NCBI RefSeq assembly: GCF_028769735.1
Contig: NC_088171.1
Coordinates: 76,959,216-77,023,215, forward strand
Length of the DNA stretch: 64,000 bases
Direction: 5' to 3'
Source: Zonotrichia leucophrys gambelii
Lineage: Eukaryota; Chordata; Aves; Passeriformes; Passerellidae
Made by a program: the position numbers and the translations under genes
Shown: positions 1 through 11,980 of the stretch, piece by piece
Layout of the letters: each line of letters starts with the position of its first letter
Position numbering within the stretch: the stretch's first letter is position 1
The notes under the pieces: generated by a model
Seen by the model: the letters and a program-made list of their open reading frames with translations, nothing else
Told to the model about the DNA's origin: nothing
The model's database searches: none

Positions 1-3000
1 TTCACTTTGTCTGATATAACTAGAATCAGTCTTCTGTAACTATCAAGTTTAATAGGAAAGTAGATTTATTTGATTAGGGAAGTTGTGTTATGTTCTTTCC
101 TGACATTTATGTGTTGCTTTTGTGTAGGTGTTTAGGTTTGGGTTGGGTTTTTTGTTAGGTTTGGTTTGGTTTATTTTAGTAATAACTCATCAACAGTCTG
201 TCAGGTCAAAGAGATTGCACAGATTTGTTATGTTGGCAAAATTGGAAAGGTGTCCAGTAAGTGCTTGAAATATTTTACTTCATATTTGTTAGCTGCTGCT
301 GCTCAACAGTCTGGCTCTTAGCATATTATTATACTTCAGTATCATTCAAGAAGATTTTTATAACAATTAGGACTTCAGCACTCAAGTTTCAAGTTTTTAA
401 ATTTTTTTTGTGATGATTTAATTTCAGTGTAGTGCAGTCTTTAATGTACTTAGCTTCAAAGTATGTTATCAACAGACTTCTACAGTTATTTTTACTCTAC
501 GTGTATGATTTCATTTCATGAACTAAATGCAATCATCTTCATGTTTTCTTCTATACATATTCAAAGTATAATTAAAATTAGTTTTTATACTCACTAATTG
601 TCTTTTTTATTCTGTGCCAGGGCTTAGTATTCTCCTTTCTGTACTAATATTTTAACTAAACATTAACAGTTTTGGAGGCTTGCAAATTTTCCCTTTTTTT
701 GTTTTTAATTTAAGTCAGGTTTTATGGTATTAATTCAGGAAATCGACCTGACAATTAAACTCATTTTCCATTCTTGCATTTTCAGGGAAAAATTGAGATA
801 AACTTGTTCATTTGGAATCTTTGAAATTTTCCATTGTATATACAAGTCTAAATTGTTGTTGTGATAGCATTATTGCAGTCTGCATTTAGCCCAGTGAAGA
901 TACCTTGTTGCAGTTGAGATGGACAAGACACCTTTCCTTGGTGCAGCAGTAGCCCATCTTTCTTGTTCACATCTCATATCTATATAATTTTCTAAAATTA
1001 TCATATTTAATTCTAACTGGTTAGTAACTTGTTGCTGCTGAGTTCATTGGGTAGTAGTTGCTAGAATACGTGCTCACCAAAAACTTTTTTCCCTAAAGAT
1101 GTTTACATTATTTTTTCATGGGTAAAGAATGATTCCCACGGGTAAAAATTCCTTTTCTCACAGGTTCTTCTCAGGCCAGCTGTTAGCTGTTCTTAGCCAA
1201 AGTAGCAGGCCTGAGCCATGATTTTACAAGGCCTTTTTTAGTAAGGTTTTACGTATTTGCAACAATACCATGAGACGTTCCTATTCTTTAATCTCTTCCG
1301 ATGATTTCTTCTTTACTTCTCTGTTTTGTGAGCCAATCTATTCATTCACATTACTGCTCAATGAACTACATTGGAATTAACTAGCAGGAGTTATGATAAA
1401 CTGTTTTTTTCCCTTCACTTAATAGGGAGATTAGAGAAAACATTGCCATATCAATTTTAAAACAAATTTTGTCTAAAACCTGCCCAATCTGATTTATCAT
1501 GTATATTACACATGCTTCCATTACTTCAGCTTAAATGATAGAGCACCATAGGCAACACTCTAAAATCCAGATTGAGATAGGAAAAAGAAAGACAGTTAAG
1601 TTGTCTGATCAAAGCATCAGTTTAAACTAATCAAATACTTGTGATCAATTACATTGCAAAAAATTATTTTCCTGATACTGCAGCTCTCTAGGTACTGCCT
1701 TTCATAACAATGGATCCCAAAACTGTTGCATAAAGGTGTTACTTTAAGTCCTCCCTGTAATACAATGCACAAAAGCAGATGGAAAATAAAATTATGTAGT
1801 TTGTTCAAACACTAAGTAATGTACAATAATAAATAATAATTCAGAAGCTGATTATGATTTTCATGCCTAATTAAAAGTTTAATCATTTTATTCCAGAGAA
1901 ATTTTGAGTCCAAAATCTAATATTGGTATTGAGTATCTTACTGTAAGGTGGCATGATGGTTACATGAAAGAAAAGTGAACACGCAGTGACTTCACATAGC
2001 CATATATAACAACAAATTGCAGAGTTTGGGCAAAGACCTTTTACTATCCAGTTTAAAAACAGGCACTTCATCTAGACTTAGATTTTGCTGTGACATGGTA
2101 TGACACTTGCAGAGACCACAGATGGTAAATGTATAGGTTATTCTCAGCAGAAGATTTCCAGTATGGATTTTCAACTGAGCTCTATGAAGAATCCCAAGCC
2201 AGAATGACAAAGGTGGTTTTGAGGAGGAAGAGAAGTCTAAAGGGTGCTGGGTGGTGGATGAGAGTTTCACATATGGGAAAGAAGTCAGTCTTCAAATACT
2301 ACCTGCTGCAGCATTTCCTTTGTAAGGAATGAGAATTATTTTGCAAGTGGTTTCTTTATCTTTATTAATGGAAAAGAAAATTATTACATGTAGTATCCAC
2401 TTTGTTTGTTTAACTGAATGAAAATGAAATGGTTAATCCTGGGAAATGATGGCTTACAAGTGAGCATCCTGGAATTTGGGAAGGTTTCCAGTGCAGCTTA
2501 ATTCACTTGGCTTCCTGTCCCAGACCTGAACCTCCCATTAGCATGGTTGTAGGGAGTACCATATATAACATAAGGTCTCCTTGGGCAAATAAGACCCATG
2601 CAGTGAAAAAAATGAGGATGCAGATGTGTTTCCTGGTGTAATATAATAGATAGGAAATACAGGCAGCATGTACATTAAAACCTATCCCCTATATATATGT
2701 GTGTCAATACATTGCTTCTGTTTTTTCCTTTTTTGTTTTGGAACTAGGAACACAATACATTTGAAAAACTTGTTATTGAGGCATAGGAGTTCAAGATACC
2801 CCATATTTTAAAGTTCATGTTGATGCAGGGAGGAGAATAAATGGTGCAATTTCAGGAGGATCACTAGCATGTTGCAAGCCTTGTTATCAGCAGATTCTGG
2901 CCCCAGCAATCAAAAGGCTCCTTTACAGCTGTGGAGCAGAAAAGCCCATGAGGTTTTCCATTCTGGTCACCATAATGGAAAGAAGAAGCCAAGACAGTCT

Positions 3001-3029
3001 GAAAACACTCTGTGGGTGACATAGAGTTT

Positions 3030-3215
3030 GGTGCCAACAGCATTCTCCCCAGGCTTTAAAGTAAAACATGCCACACAGGTTAGACCAGGTGAAGACCTCT
3101 GGGGACCTTGTGTGTGCTGAGGAAGCTGCTGCCTCAGCAGCTGTGAAGCAGCTGCAGCTCTATATAAGGAAAGTTCAGGCAGTAGATGTGCAGTAGATGT
3201 GCATGCTTACAGCAC
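3030..3215 (+). other. GC-richer patch with TATA-like box and 11-bp tandem duplication
   Basis: This patch is richer in G and C than its surroundings. It contains a TATA-like run (CTATATAAGG) near 3158-3168, preceded by a CAGC-rich stretch, then two tandem copies of an 11-bp unit (CAGTAGATGTG) at about 3180-3201. The arrangement resembles the promoter part of an old LTR or a cryptic promoter, but I cannot match it to a named repeat and no gene follows. It could be chance. Confidence 0.2.
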
Positions 3216-6200
3216 AAACACGATCTTCCAGATGGCTCTGCAGTTGTTGTAGAGATGCGTTAGCATTTTTCTCTGTGAAAGTGCAACACATATTTTCTGA
3301 ATTATTTTAAAATATATAGTATCAAAATTTAGGCCACATTTAAGTTTATTTTGTGGAATTGTATACGGAACTCAATGATGGTAGCTCCCACTGAAGTCAG
3401 CTTGAGTCACACCCTCCTTCTAACATGAGGAGAGTATCAGTACTGTGAGACAATCTTCTTAATCAAATTTTCAAGTAATTTTCATAGTCACAGTTTAGTG
3501 GTTTAAATCTTTTGCTTATAATACTCTATGCTGATAGATTTGACTGCTTGCTACATAAAGGGACTGTTTTCTGAGTACGTAGCAGTGAACTGATCATTTG
3601 CAAAGTAAGATAATGAAACCTTACCAATTAGAGAAAGAAATACATAAATTACAAAGGATGTTATGGGTTGACATACAGTTTTAACAAATCCAGTTAGAAC
3701 TGTAACTTTACCTGAAACTCCTTAAGATAATTGTCATAGCCAGCATGGTAACAAATGAGGAAAAGCAAGATCTCACATTACTGTCAGGGCAGTTTAAATG
3801 AAATATTTTGTTATTAAATGATAGTTTGTAAAAATCTAGTTAACTACACAGTTTTGATTTTATATAAAGTGTTTCTCTTAAAAATGTGCATGGTTTTATC
3901 ATATATTCTTATAAAGATAGTACTGGTTAACAAAAAATGTAATTGTTTTTGTTCCCTTCTAAACCTGAGTCTTCAAAAGCAGAGATGATAGTCTGGGTAT
4001 GATGTGCTTGCTTTTCTCCTTATCAACACCTTTCTTTTGTGCAATGAGACCCTTCTCCAGGGCACCAAGGAGGAGATAACTTGGAAAATAATGGTGGAGT
4101 ACCTTCTCTTTACATTTTATGTAAGTTCAGTGTATAATTACTTAGGTTGCTTTTTGCTCTTAATGTCATTTTATTTTACTGAGTCTTTATATCTAAACAA
4201 TACTAGTTTTGATTTACATAAACAGGTTTGCGTCATGTGACATAATTATATGTATTCTCATTTAAGAAGTGAACCCTTCTCCGTTTTCTTTCAGGATCAC
4301 ACATGTATGCATGCTTCAGACAATAGGACTGTAATCTTTCAGCTACATTTACTAAATGTACTATAATAATACTAAAGCAGCATTGCAAATACCCTTTTGT
4401 CTGGGAAATGTTAGTTCACTAAGGTTACAGGACTTTTTTTTTTTTTCCAGTTAATAATATTTTATGAAAGCTTAATAAATAATAAATAAATTTCCTCATT
4501 AAAAGCATTAGATAGTGCAATATCCAATAACAGTGTGGAAAACTACTGATTTGATTTGGTTTTTCATCTCTGTGGTAAGGAAAAATATAATACACAGCAA
4601 ACAATATGATCCCTGAATGTACAGCATTCTCTTTTGGCATGCTTGTAGCACTGAAATCAGTGTTAAGAATCTCGTTAAACTGAAAGAAAGGAGACCTTAT
4701 TGAAGAACTCAGTTTTCAACCCATACTGCCAAAATGAAGCTTTTTCATTTCTTCATTTGAGCCACTACCCTGTAATAACACTTCTTCATGTTTTGGTTTC
4801 GCTGGGTTTTCTTCTGTATGCCATTCTAATGAGCCATTCTATCTAGTGCTTTGATTAATCCATGACAATTCTTTTTGGTGCTACAAAGAAATTTTAAGAG
4901 CTATAAAGTAAATAGTTGCACCTAGGGAACTGAAAATAAATCCATATTTTTATGACCATGAAGACATTTTACAGTGCAAACTTGAAATTTCCTTGACACT
5001 GAGCAAGGATATATACTGGTAATGTCATTTCAAAGATATTTTTTTTCTTTTTCTTTTGCAGCAATTGGTAATTGCTTAGTTGGAAAACACTACTTGGTAT
5101 GTAAAAATATGGAGGTCAGCCAGTTGCTGTTTTTCAATTCACAGGCACAAAACTATTTTCCTTGCATGGTAAATCAAAGGAAAGATCATACTCTTTCCAG
5201 TAGAAAGGACTCTCTAATCTTCCATAGTCCTCAGCAGTTTAGGTGACTTCAGCTTCACTATGTTATTACATAAGTGAATTACATAAGTAATTTATTCACA
5301 AGGGACTCAAGCGTACTCATATTATTTGCCTGATTTCTTATAAGACCTGCTGGCATTACAATTAAAATGAGCATTGTCTGAACAAGGAGTCTCCACTCAG
5401 ATTCTCATTACTACAATTTAGTCCTGGCAAAAAAGGATTATAGTTTATCCACCTGCTCTCTGGAAACAGCTGCTGCTCCTGAGTACTTGTACAAAGCAGA
5501 ATTTTCTGGTAACTGTATCAACTCAGCTTCCATTCTTTCTTGGTTTTGCATAGAAATATACAGTGATCATAACACCAAAAAAGAAGGAGAAGCAGAGATA
5601 GGGAGAAAGAGAAAACCAATCTCTTGGCACTCTTCTGTAAATAAGCTGGTGTTGCATGTAGGAATCAATATTAATGCTTTGTTTCTATAAAATAACAGCT
5701 TGGAAAGCACTTACTCTCTCATATGTTACTATATAGTCATTGCAGCAAACAACAATCTAGTTATACAATGGAAAATGTTCTTGGACAACAGTGCTTTTGT
5801 TTTTGAATAACACGAAGCCTCATCACATTTTTAACTATTCCCTCCCTTCTGTATGCAGTCCAAATAAGGAGATTCTCATCTTTTGCTCTTAAGAGCTTTT
5901 CATGGGGAAGATGTTAGGTTTCCTATTAAATGACCAAAGAAATAAAATACTATGTTGTTCAGATACTCTGGGTGGATGTTTTGTTTTGTTTTGTTTTTCT
6001 TTTTTTGATGTTTTTTTCAATAAGGAGGCTAAATCTATGATCGTTCAGGACACAGTTTTTCTTAGTACTTTCTAAAACCTAAATATTACCATGTACATAG
6101 AAATACATAGATTCAGATGAGGTAGGACTACATAAATATATTTTTCATCTTAAATTATGCCTTTTGTTGGCTACTAAAAGTCTTTATATAACAGCGTGAG

Positions 6201-7005
6201 CCATTATGACCAAAAACTGTAAAAACTCCAAATTTTATTAGATTTTTAAGAAGACTCTGCTGCACTTGTTCAGAGGATGTGTTTGCTAGTAAGATATATT
6301 GATGCTGCTTTCTGATACAAATTGAGTCTGAATCATGTTAAAAGAAACAAGTTTGATTTGCCTCATTTGTCCTTGAGCAAGTGCTGCAGGTGTTTATTGC
6401 TGTTCCTTTCTAGTTGAGATGAATATTGATTTTAGATATAAAATTAGGTACAATTTTTTGCAGCATAGAGCTAAATAATATGGTAATGAAAATTAATCAT
6501 AAACCAGCTTTGCCATTACTCATAACTAACAATTTTAGCAGGAACATTTCATTGCCATATTAAAATAAAAGCATCATGATTGACCAAGTGTTTGGTTTCC
6601 CCAAGTAATTTAATCCTGCAATTGATGCCATTTGATTTTTGCCTTTCTTCCTTTTATATGTTCTCTGTATCCTTCACGCATATATTTGTAGCTCTGTAGC
6701 CTTTTGTATAAGTGCCTAGTTTTCCCAGTAATTTTCCATGGCCTTTCCCTAAGCAGAAAGAGAAAAATTCCAGAGCTCCAAGCCCCAGGGTATACAAGGC
6801 CCCAGTGCTGTCTTGGTTCTTCCTGGGAGCCAAGGCCAAGAACAACTCTTTGAGACACATTTCATGGACAAAATGCAGCTGGTGCTGAGGGGGACCTCCA
6901 GAGAAGGAGCTTGACCTGGGAGAGAATTGCATCACTGCTTGTCCTCCTAATTGGTGCTTTTTATCAATTATGATAATTTCCTAAAACCTATAAGAATGTA
7001 CTCAC

Positions 7006-7125
7006 CTTTGTAGGGATGGGCTTTTGTGGACATCTTTCCGTAACTGCCCCTGAAGGCCTTCAAATAAAGATCTGCTCTTGTATTATTACCTCTTTACTAA
7101 AATTGTCTCGAGTTTCATTTCCAGG
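7006..7125 (-). other. Possible non-coding exon bounded by splice signals
   Basis: On the minus strand a pyrimidine-rich tract ending in CCCAG (plus positions 7126-7130) is followed 120 bases later by a strong donor, AAAG|GTGAG (junction at 7006/7005). The interval is not open through any forward frame: the best frame runs about 21 codons before a stop. If it is an exon it is non-coding or untranslated. Pairs of this quality are expected by chance a few times in 64 kb, so confidence is low. Confidence 0.15.
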
Positions 7126-8466
7126 CTGGGAAAAAGGCAACACAATGGCAGAAGATTTTGCATACAACAGTGATGTCATGTTTTTGTACTATCCCTTTTG
7201 AAGAGTTTTGTTCAAGTTTGTTTAGTGTAGCAACAGCAGTGAAATGAAGAGAAAAATGCCATTGACAGGTTTCCCCAAGAAAACATACCTGAAATGTCAA
7301 CTATCTAGGTACCCCTGTAGTTTGTGTAGTTTTGTGGATAAAGTGTCAGAACTCTCAAGTCATTTCATTGCTGGACAAAACCCAACACAGTTCTGGCATA
7401 TAGATACTACAAAATGCAAATAACCTCTGGGGGATATATGCCAGAAATGGAGATAGGATTTGTAGACACATTGTAAGGCAGTTCTTCAGTTTTTTCCTCC
7501 ATTCTGATGCAGGAATGTAAAACTGCATCAGAACAAATAAACACTGTAAATAAAATATGTGTAACTGTAAAAAACAAATATAACTGTTGTAAAACAATGA
7601 AAGAAACTAGAAATTCCCTAGTAGAAAGAAGCTAAATGTCTTTTTCAGGATGAAAAATATCTTTTCCAATTGTATAATTCTCCAGTTATGATATTCCAAT
7701 CATCTGACAGTAAAACCTAGATATATTGCTTGCACTTTTCTTTAAACTGAATTTTATTAAAAAATCCTGATTTTTCAGGCAAGGTTAATGAAAAATACAA
7801 GTCCCAATAGAAGTCCTTGAGGTAGCAGAGTAGGAATTTTTCTCTAAACTTAATTTTCACCACTAACATAATATTCTCTGTTTACCACCTTCTTAGTAAT
7901 TTTAAAATTCTTTCACTGATACACATATTCTTAGATTTAAGTAGCAACTCCTAAAAACATTTTATCACACTAATCATCAAAATCTAGATGGGTGAGACCA
8001 ATTGTATTTTTTCCAATTAAAAAATCAATTGCCTTATCAAAGAAAACTATTGTGATAAAATAATAGAGTCTAGTTTGGGTTTATTAGTATAGTATTTATT
8101 TCAGAATTCTGAAACGACAAAAGGACAACCTTGATAATTTTAGTACTCATTTCATCTTGCAAAGTTCCTGCTGCTTCCTGCTACTAATAGTAGTCTGCTT
8201 CATTAATTGCATTCACACAGACCAGGTGCAATCTAGTTTCCAGAACACATAGATGGCTTTTAATTGGTACTCTACTGTCATTATTGATGAGGCTCAAGGT
8301 TTTGCTCTGAATCTTTTTGCCTTTATTTCAGCTGCAAAGTTTATCACTGTTTTTGAAAGTCCTTACATTAGACCTATGGTTTCTGATGCCAGAGATGATT
8401 TTTATTTTCAATTTTGATATACAGTTAAGCTGTAGTTCATTCAGTCTCTCTCTCTGTTGCTTGAGA

Positions 8467-8812
8467 TCACAAAATCACAGAATCATTAGTGTTGGAAGGT
8501 ACCTAATGTTGGAAGTCATCTAGTCCAAAGCATGTAGTCCAAAGCATCTGCCAAGGCAGGTTCACTTTGAGCAGGTGACAGATATTCCATTTGGAATATC
8601 TCAGGAGAGGGAGATTCCTCAGCCTCTCTGGGCTACCTGGCAGTACTTTGCCACCCCTCAGTATAAAGTCCCTCCTTGTGTTTATGGGGAACTTTTTGTG
8701 GTTTAGTTTATGGTCATTACCTCCTTGTCCTGTCACTGGACACACTAAAAATGTCTGGAACCATCCTTCTGCCACCCACTTTTGATGGATTTTTTATATG
8801 TTGATGAGATGT
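8467..8812 (-). mobile_element. CR1 LINE 3' fragment (minus strand)
   Basis: The left edge is the reverse complement of the CR1 3' terminus: a short CAGAATCA-type tail followed by GTTGGAAGG and a 'CTAGTCCA' segment. It continues rightward through text typical of the CR1 3' region, including a TTGTCCTGTCACTGGACAC motif near 8726-8746, and fades near 8812. CR1 is a non-LTR retrotransposon whose copies are usually truncated at the 5' end, as here. No intact reading frame remains. Two copies of a short 'AGTCCAAAGCAT' unit sit at about 8522-8548, a small internal duplication. Confidence 0.85.
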
Positions 8813-10180
8813 AAGGATGTTTGATTTAGACGCTAAGATTCTGTCCTTGACAACACCCTTCACAGTGCAAGTCCCTTCAAGCTTTCAAGGCAGCTGTGGA
8901 AGTATTTTCTATAATCAAGTTTTCCTTAGTGTCCTCTTCAAAACCATTTATGAAAAAATTTCCTACTGATTCAGTGATTTACAGGTAAATAAAATGTTAG
9001 CTGGTGTTTTCAGAGTTGAAGGAACTTTGTGATGCATTTCAAGAAATTCCATTTCCTGGGAAAGTTTAGTGTCAACTTACTGGAAAAATTTCAACTGTGC
9101 TGATTTTCAGTGTAACCATTTAAGCTGCAATCAAGTCTAAAGCCATCCTTGTGAGCTAACGAGTGCTGGGCCCAATGCTTGGGCCCTGCTTGCTTTGGCA
9201 AGATGACTTTGTGCAGTTGTCTCAGCCTCCAGGGTGTGAGGGGCTGCATCTGTGTGGAGCTACACTGCTTCCTCCACAATGCAGGAGGAAGGCATGGGAA
9301 CACTCAGTCATCCAAATCAAAAGTGTGGCAAGGAAGGTTTCAACAATACAGCTGTTGGTAAAACCCTCTTTTTTTCCTTCTGAAGTTACTTTGATTCACT
9401 TGATTCTTCTGTCCATATGAACTGTTCTGAATTTCATAATCAATATTTTGAATGATCTCTTCTTATTTTATAGTAATTATTTATATTTGTTTTTAATTTT
9501 TAAAGTCATTTATTATTCAATAACTATTCTGTAGTAACACTGCAATTGCACCATGTTTTTTTTATATTCTTGCTTTGTTTCCTTCTTTCCTCCAATTCTG
9601 CCCCTCTGTGTGTTTGTCTTGCACTAATATTTAAAGCATTTATATTATATTGTCTAAGATTCTAGTATAAACTCTTGACATTATGTGTTTTTTTTTTCTT
9701 GATAATATCTTTTTTCTTAGAGATTCACTTGAATGCTTTCCCTGAGTGTACCAGTGGCCTAAATCCTTCTTTCTGTCCGACTAATTTGCTCTTCACCTCT
9801 GGCAGTTAATCCAGTTCTAGATCCATGTATTTTCCCATTAAGCTTGTTAAACTCCCTTTCTCCTTCTAGTGATTAAAATTTGATGTTCATATCATTTCAG
9901 ATTCCAGAAAAAATTTATCTGTATTTGTTGATTTAATATTTTAACTACTCATACCTCTTTCATTCTTTGCAAGAATCTGTGTCTGGGAAATTCCCCTTTT
10001 TGTGATTACTTTCTGGTTTTGTGATGAATTTTAGATATTCTCCTATAGATTACAATTTTCTTCTTTATTATATAGTGTGCCTCATGTTTCTAGAAAGTAC
10101 TAGAACACCGTCAAAGCTCACTTTTATTTCTTTAGCTCCTTCTTTAGGTATATAAAGTGATTTTTGATTTCAGTGCTGTA
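8813..10180. other. AT-rich spacer between CR1 copies
   Basis: No gene is seen. The stretch includes a GC-richer patch at about 9160-9310, which contains a perfect 8-bp inverted repeat (listed separately), and a T-rich region from 9360 to 10100. The open frames over the GC-rich patch are short, overlap on both strands and match nothing I recognise. Confidence 0.5.
9168..9186. repeat. Short GC hairpin
   Basis: GGGCCCAA at 9168-9175 is repeated as its exact reverse complement at 9179-9186, separated by three bases (TGC). The stem is GC-rich within AT-rich DNA. No poly-T run follows, and this is eukaryotic DNA, so I do not call it a terminator. No function is claimed. Confidence 0.8.
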
Positions 10181-10563
10181 CAGAATCACAGAATCATTAA
10201 GGCTGGAAAGGGATGCCAAGATCATCAAATCCAACCTTTGGCTGATCTGCAGTTTGTCAACTAGACCAAAGTACTACGTGCTGTGTCCAGTCATTTCTTT
10301 AACACTCCCAGGGTGGTGACTCCACCACCTCCCCTCTGGGCAGTCCATTCCAATGCTTAACAACCTGTTCCATGAAGAAATTCCTTCTGATTCCTAAGCT
10401 GTACCTCCTCTCCCAGAGCAACCTGAGTCTATGCCTTCTTATCCGGTCATTAGTTCTGTGGGAGAAAAGGCCAATCCCCACCCTGCCAGACAGCAACAGG
10501 GTCTCTTGTGAGCCTCCTTTTTTCCAGGATAAACAACCCCAGCTCCCTTAGCCTCTCCTCCTA
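10181..10563 (-). mobile_element. CR1 LINE 3' fragment with C-terminal ORF2 tail
   Basis: The 3' terminus lies at the left (CAGAATCACAGAATCATT at 10181) and the element reads leftward on the minus strand. The minus-strand frame at about 10299-10496 preserves the usual C-terminal end of the CR1 reverse-transcriptase polyprotein: a basic-rich segment with RRNFFMEQVVKHWNGLPRGE and then VVESPP. This tail lies after the polymerase domain. The right end, near 10563, falls in the 'CCCTTAGCCTCTCCTC' region, so the copy is strongly 5'-truncated and inactive. Confidence 0.88.
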
Positions 10564-11980
10564 ATTTGCGTAAGAAATTGTTAGTAAGTTACTCTCTACA
10601 CAAATTAGTCACTTAAGCAAAATGCTTGCCTATTCTGTGGTTATGCTATCACAGTGTTGAAAAATATAAACACACTGTTGTTTGTGTTATTAAAATAGGT
10701 CTATATTCCAGTTTACAGCACTTTTTTTTTTTTGCTTGTTTAATACACTTACAATTTAAAGGACAATTTAAAGCTGCTAGACATTTTTTTTCCCCATAAA
10801 TTCCTAGTAGATCAAGTCCTCTTCTACTCTCTGGATTTATTCTGCAGATTGTCCAATTGTGACCTTTTAAACAGAACTTTTTTTGAGAATGCTGAGGAAT
10901 CTGTCAACATCACCTTTCTGCATCTGTGTAAATGATTGTAAGTGATGTTCTTTTACACTATTCTGGTCCTGTGTTGGAGCCATTTTTTCCCAGCCTCTTT
11001 TGAGATAATTTCTTCCTTTCCTCTCCTCAGTTCCCAGATCCCGATCTGAAATAACACTATGAAAAAGCTGTTTTAATTGTATCCAGTATGTAAGCTCAGG
11101 TTTAATTCCATTCCTAAAAAATATTCATCAGGTTTCTACTGAAGGAGAATGTATGTATTGTAGACATATAGAAAGCCTGTTCTAACTTTTGCCATTTCCT
11201 CCATTTTTAGGGCCATATTTTTTGTCAGTCAGTCTTTTTTTCTGTTCTGATAAGACTTCTAGAACAATACTAAAAACAAACAAAACAACAACAACACATT
11301 CAGATATGTCAGCAAGCTTTCTAAGCACTGCTGTTTTGACCTGATCTGATTGTTGAGTTGTCAAATGCTCTCCACTGCACCATTTCTTCAATGTTTTAGA
11401 CGTCAAGCAGAAAGTATTTCCCACACAAAAGAAGAGTTAAAAGCTAATGTGTGTAAAAATCCATTACGATTTTTACTTTAGAAAACCTTTAGCACTGAAG
11501 ATTTGTAAGATGTCAGTAGATGCTTTGTAAGAAATGTTAATGCTAAAGACATACTAAGAATTCCTTCTTATACCCTGCAGATAGAGCAGCTTATACTGGC
11601 CTGTTCAGATTTCAAGTCCTAAAGAAAGACAGATACAAATGAGATCTGAGTTCTAATGTTGACTTAATAGATGACTCACTTTTGAGAAAGTAGAAACAAA
11701 AGCCTTAGCATAGAAATACTAGATACAGCTGTCAATAACTTCTCTTTTTTTTTGTCTGTACTGACTTTTTCATAGTTTCACATGAAAAAGAATTGAAATC
11801 AGAAGCGTTTGAAAACTTTTGTTGTATTAGTCAGAAGATGACACCTCTGCTTTCTATCAGATATCCTAATATGAACCTTATTTAAACATAAAACTTCTGA
11901 ATCATCTGCTGTTGAATCCAAGTTCATCCCAAAGCTAATGCTGAGCATGTTAGCACCCTCTCTTGTATTAGGCATCCACA
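10564..11980. other. AT-rich spacer, no gene recognised
   Basis: Only short overlapping frames are present. A run of AACAACAACA lies at about 11282-11299, and T-rich runs at 10722-10733 and 11742-11752. Nothing else can be supported. Confidence 0.5.

Larger units (their letters stand above)
1..8466. other. AT-rich single-copy DNA, no gene recognised
   Basis: I see no gene here. Open frames are short (under about 95 codons), overlap on both strands and show no recognisable domain. Local features are a T/G-rich tract at about 129-176, a somewhat GC-richer patch at 2820-3215, another at about 6760-6930, and a possible exon at 7006-7125 (listed separately). Several pyrimidine tracts ending in AG (about 4295 and 5062) resemble 3' splice sites but lack a convincing partner donor. 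The stretch may contain old repeats too diverged to recognise by eye. Confidence 0.5.

Noticed and set aside
5030..5100. Possible short exon after TTTTCTTTTGCAG
   Set aside because: The acceptor is strong, but the only donors nearby would give an exon of about 35 bases or less, with stops in frame.
11182..11424. 80-codon minus-strand frame
   Set aside because: No recognisable domain. It covers an AACAACAACA run and AT-rich sequence, with no splice context.
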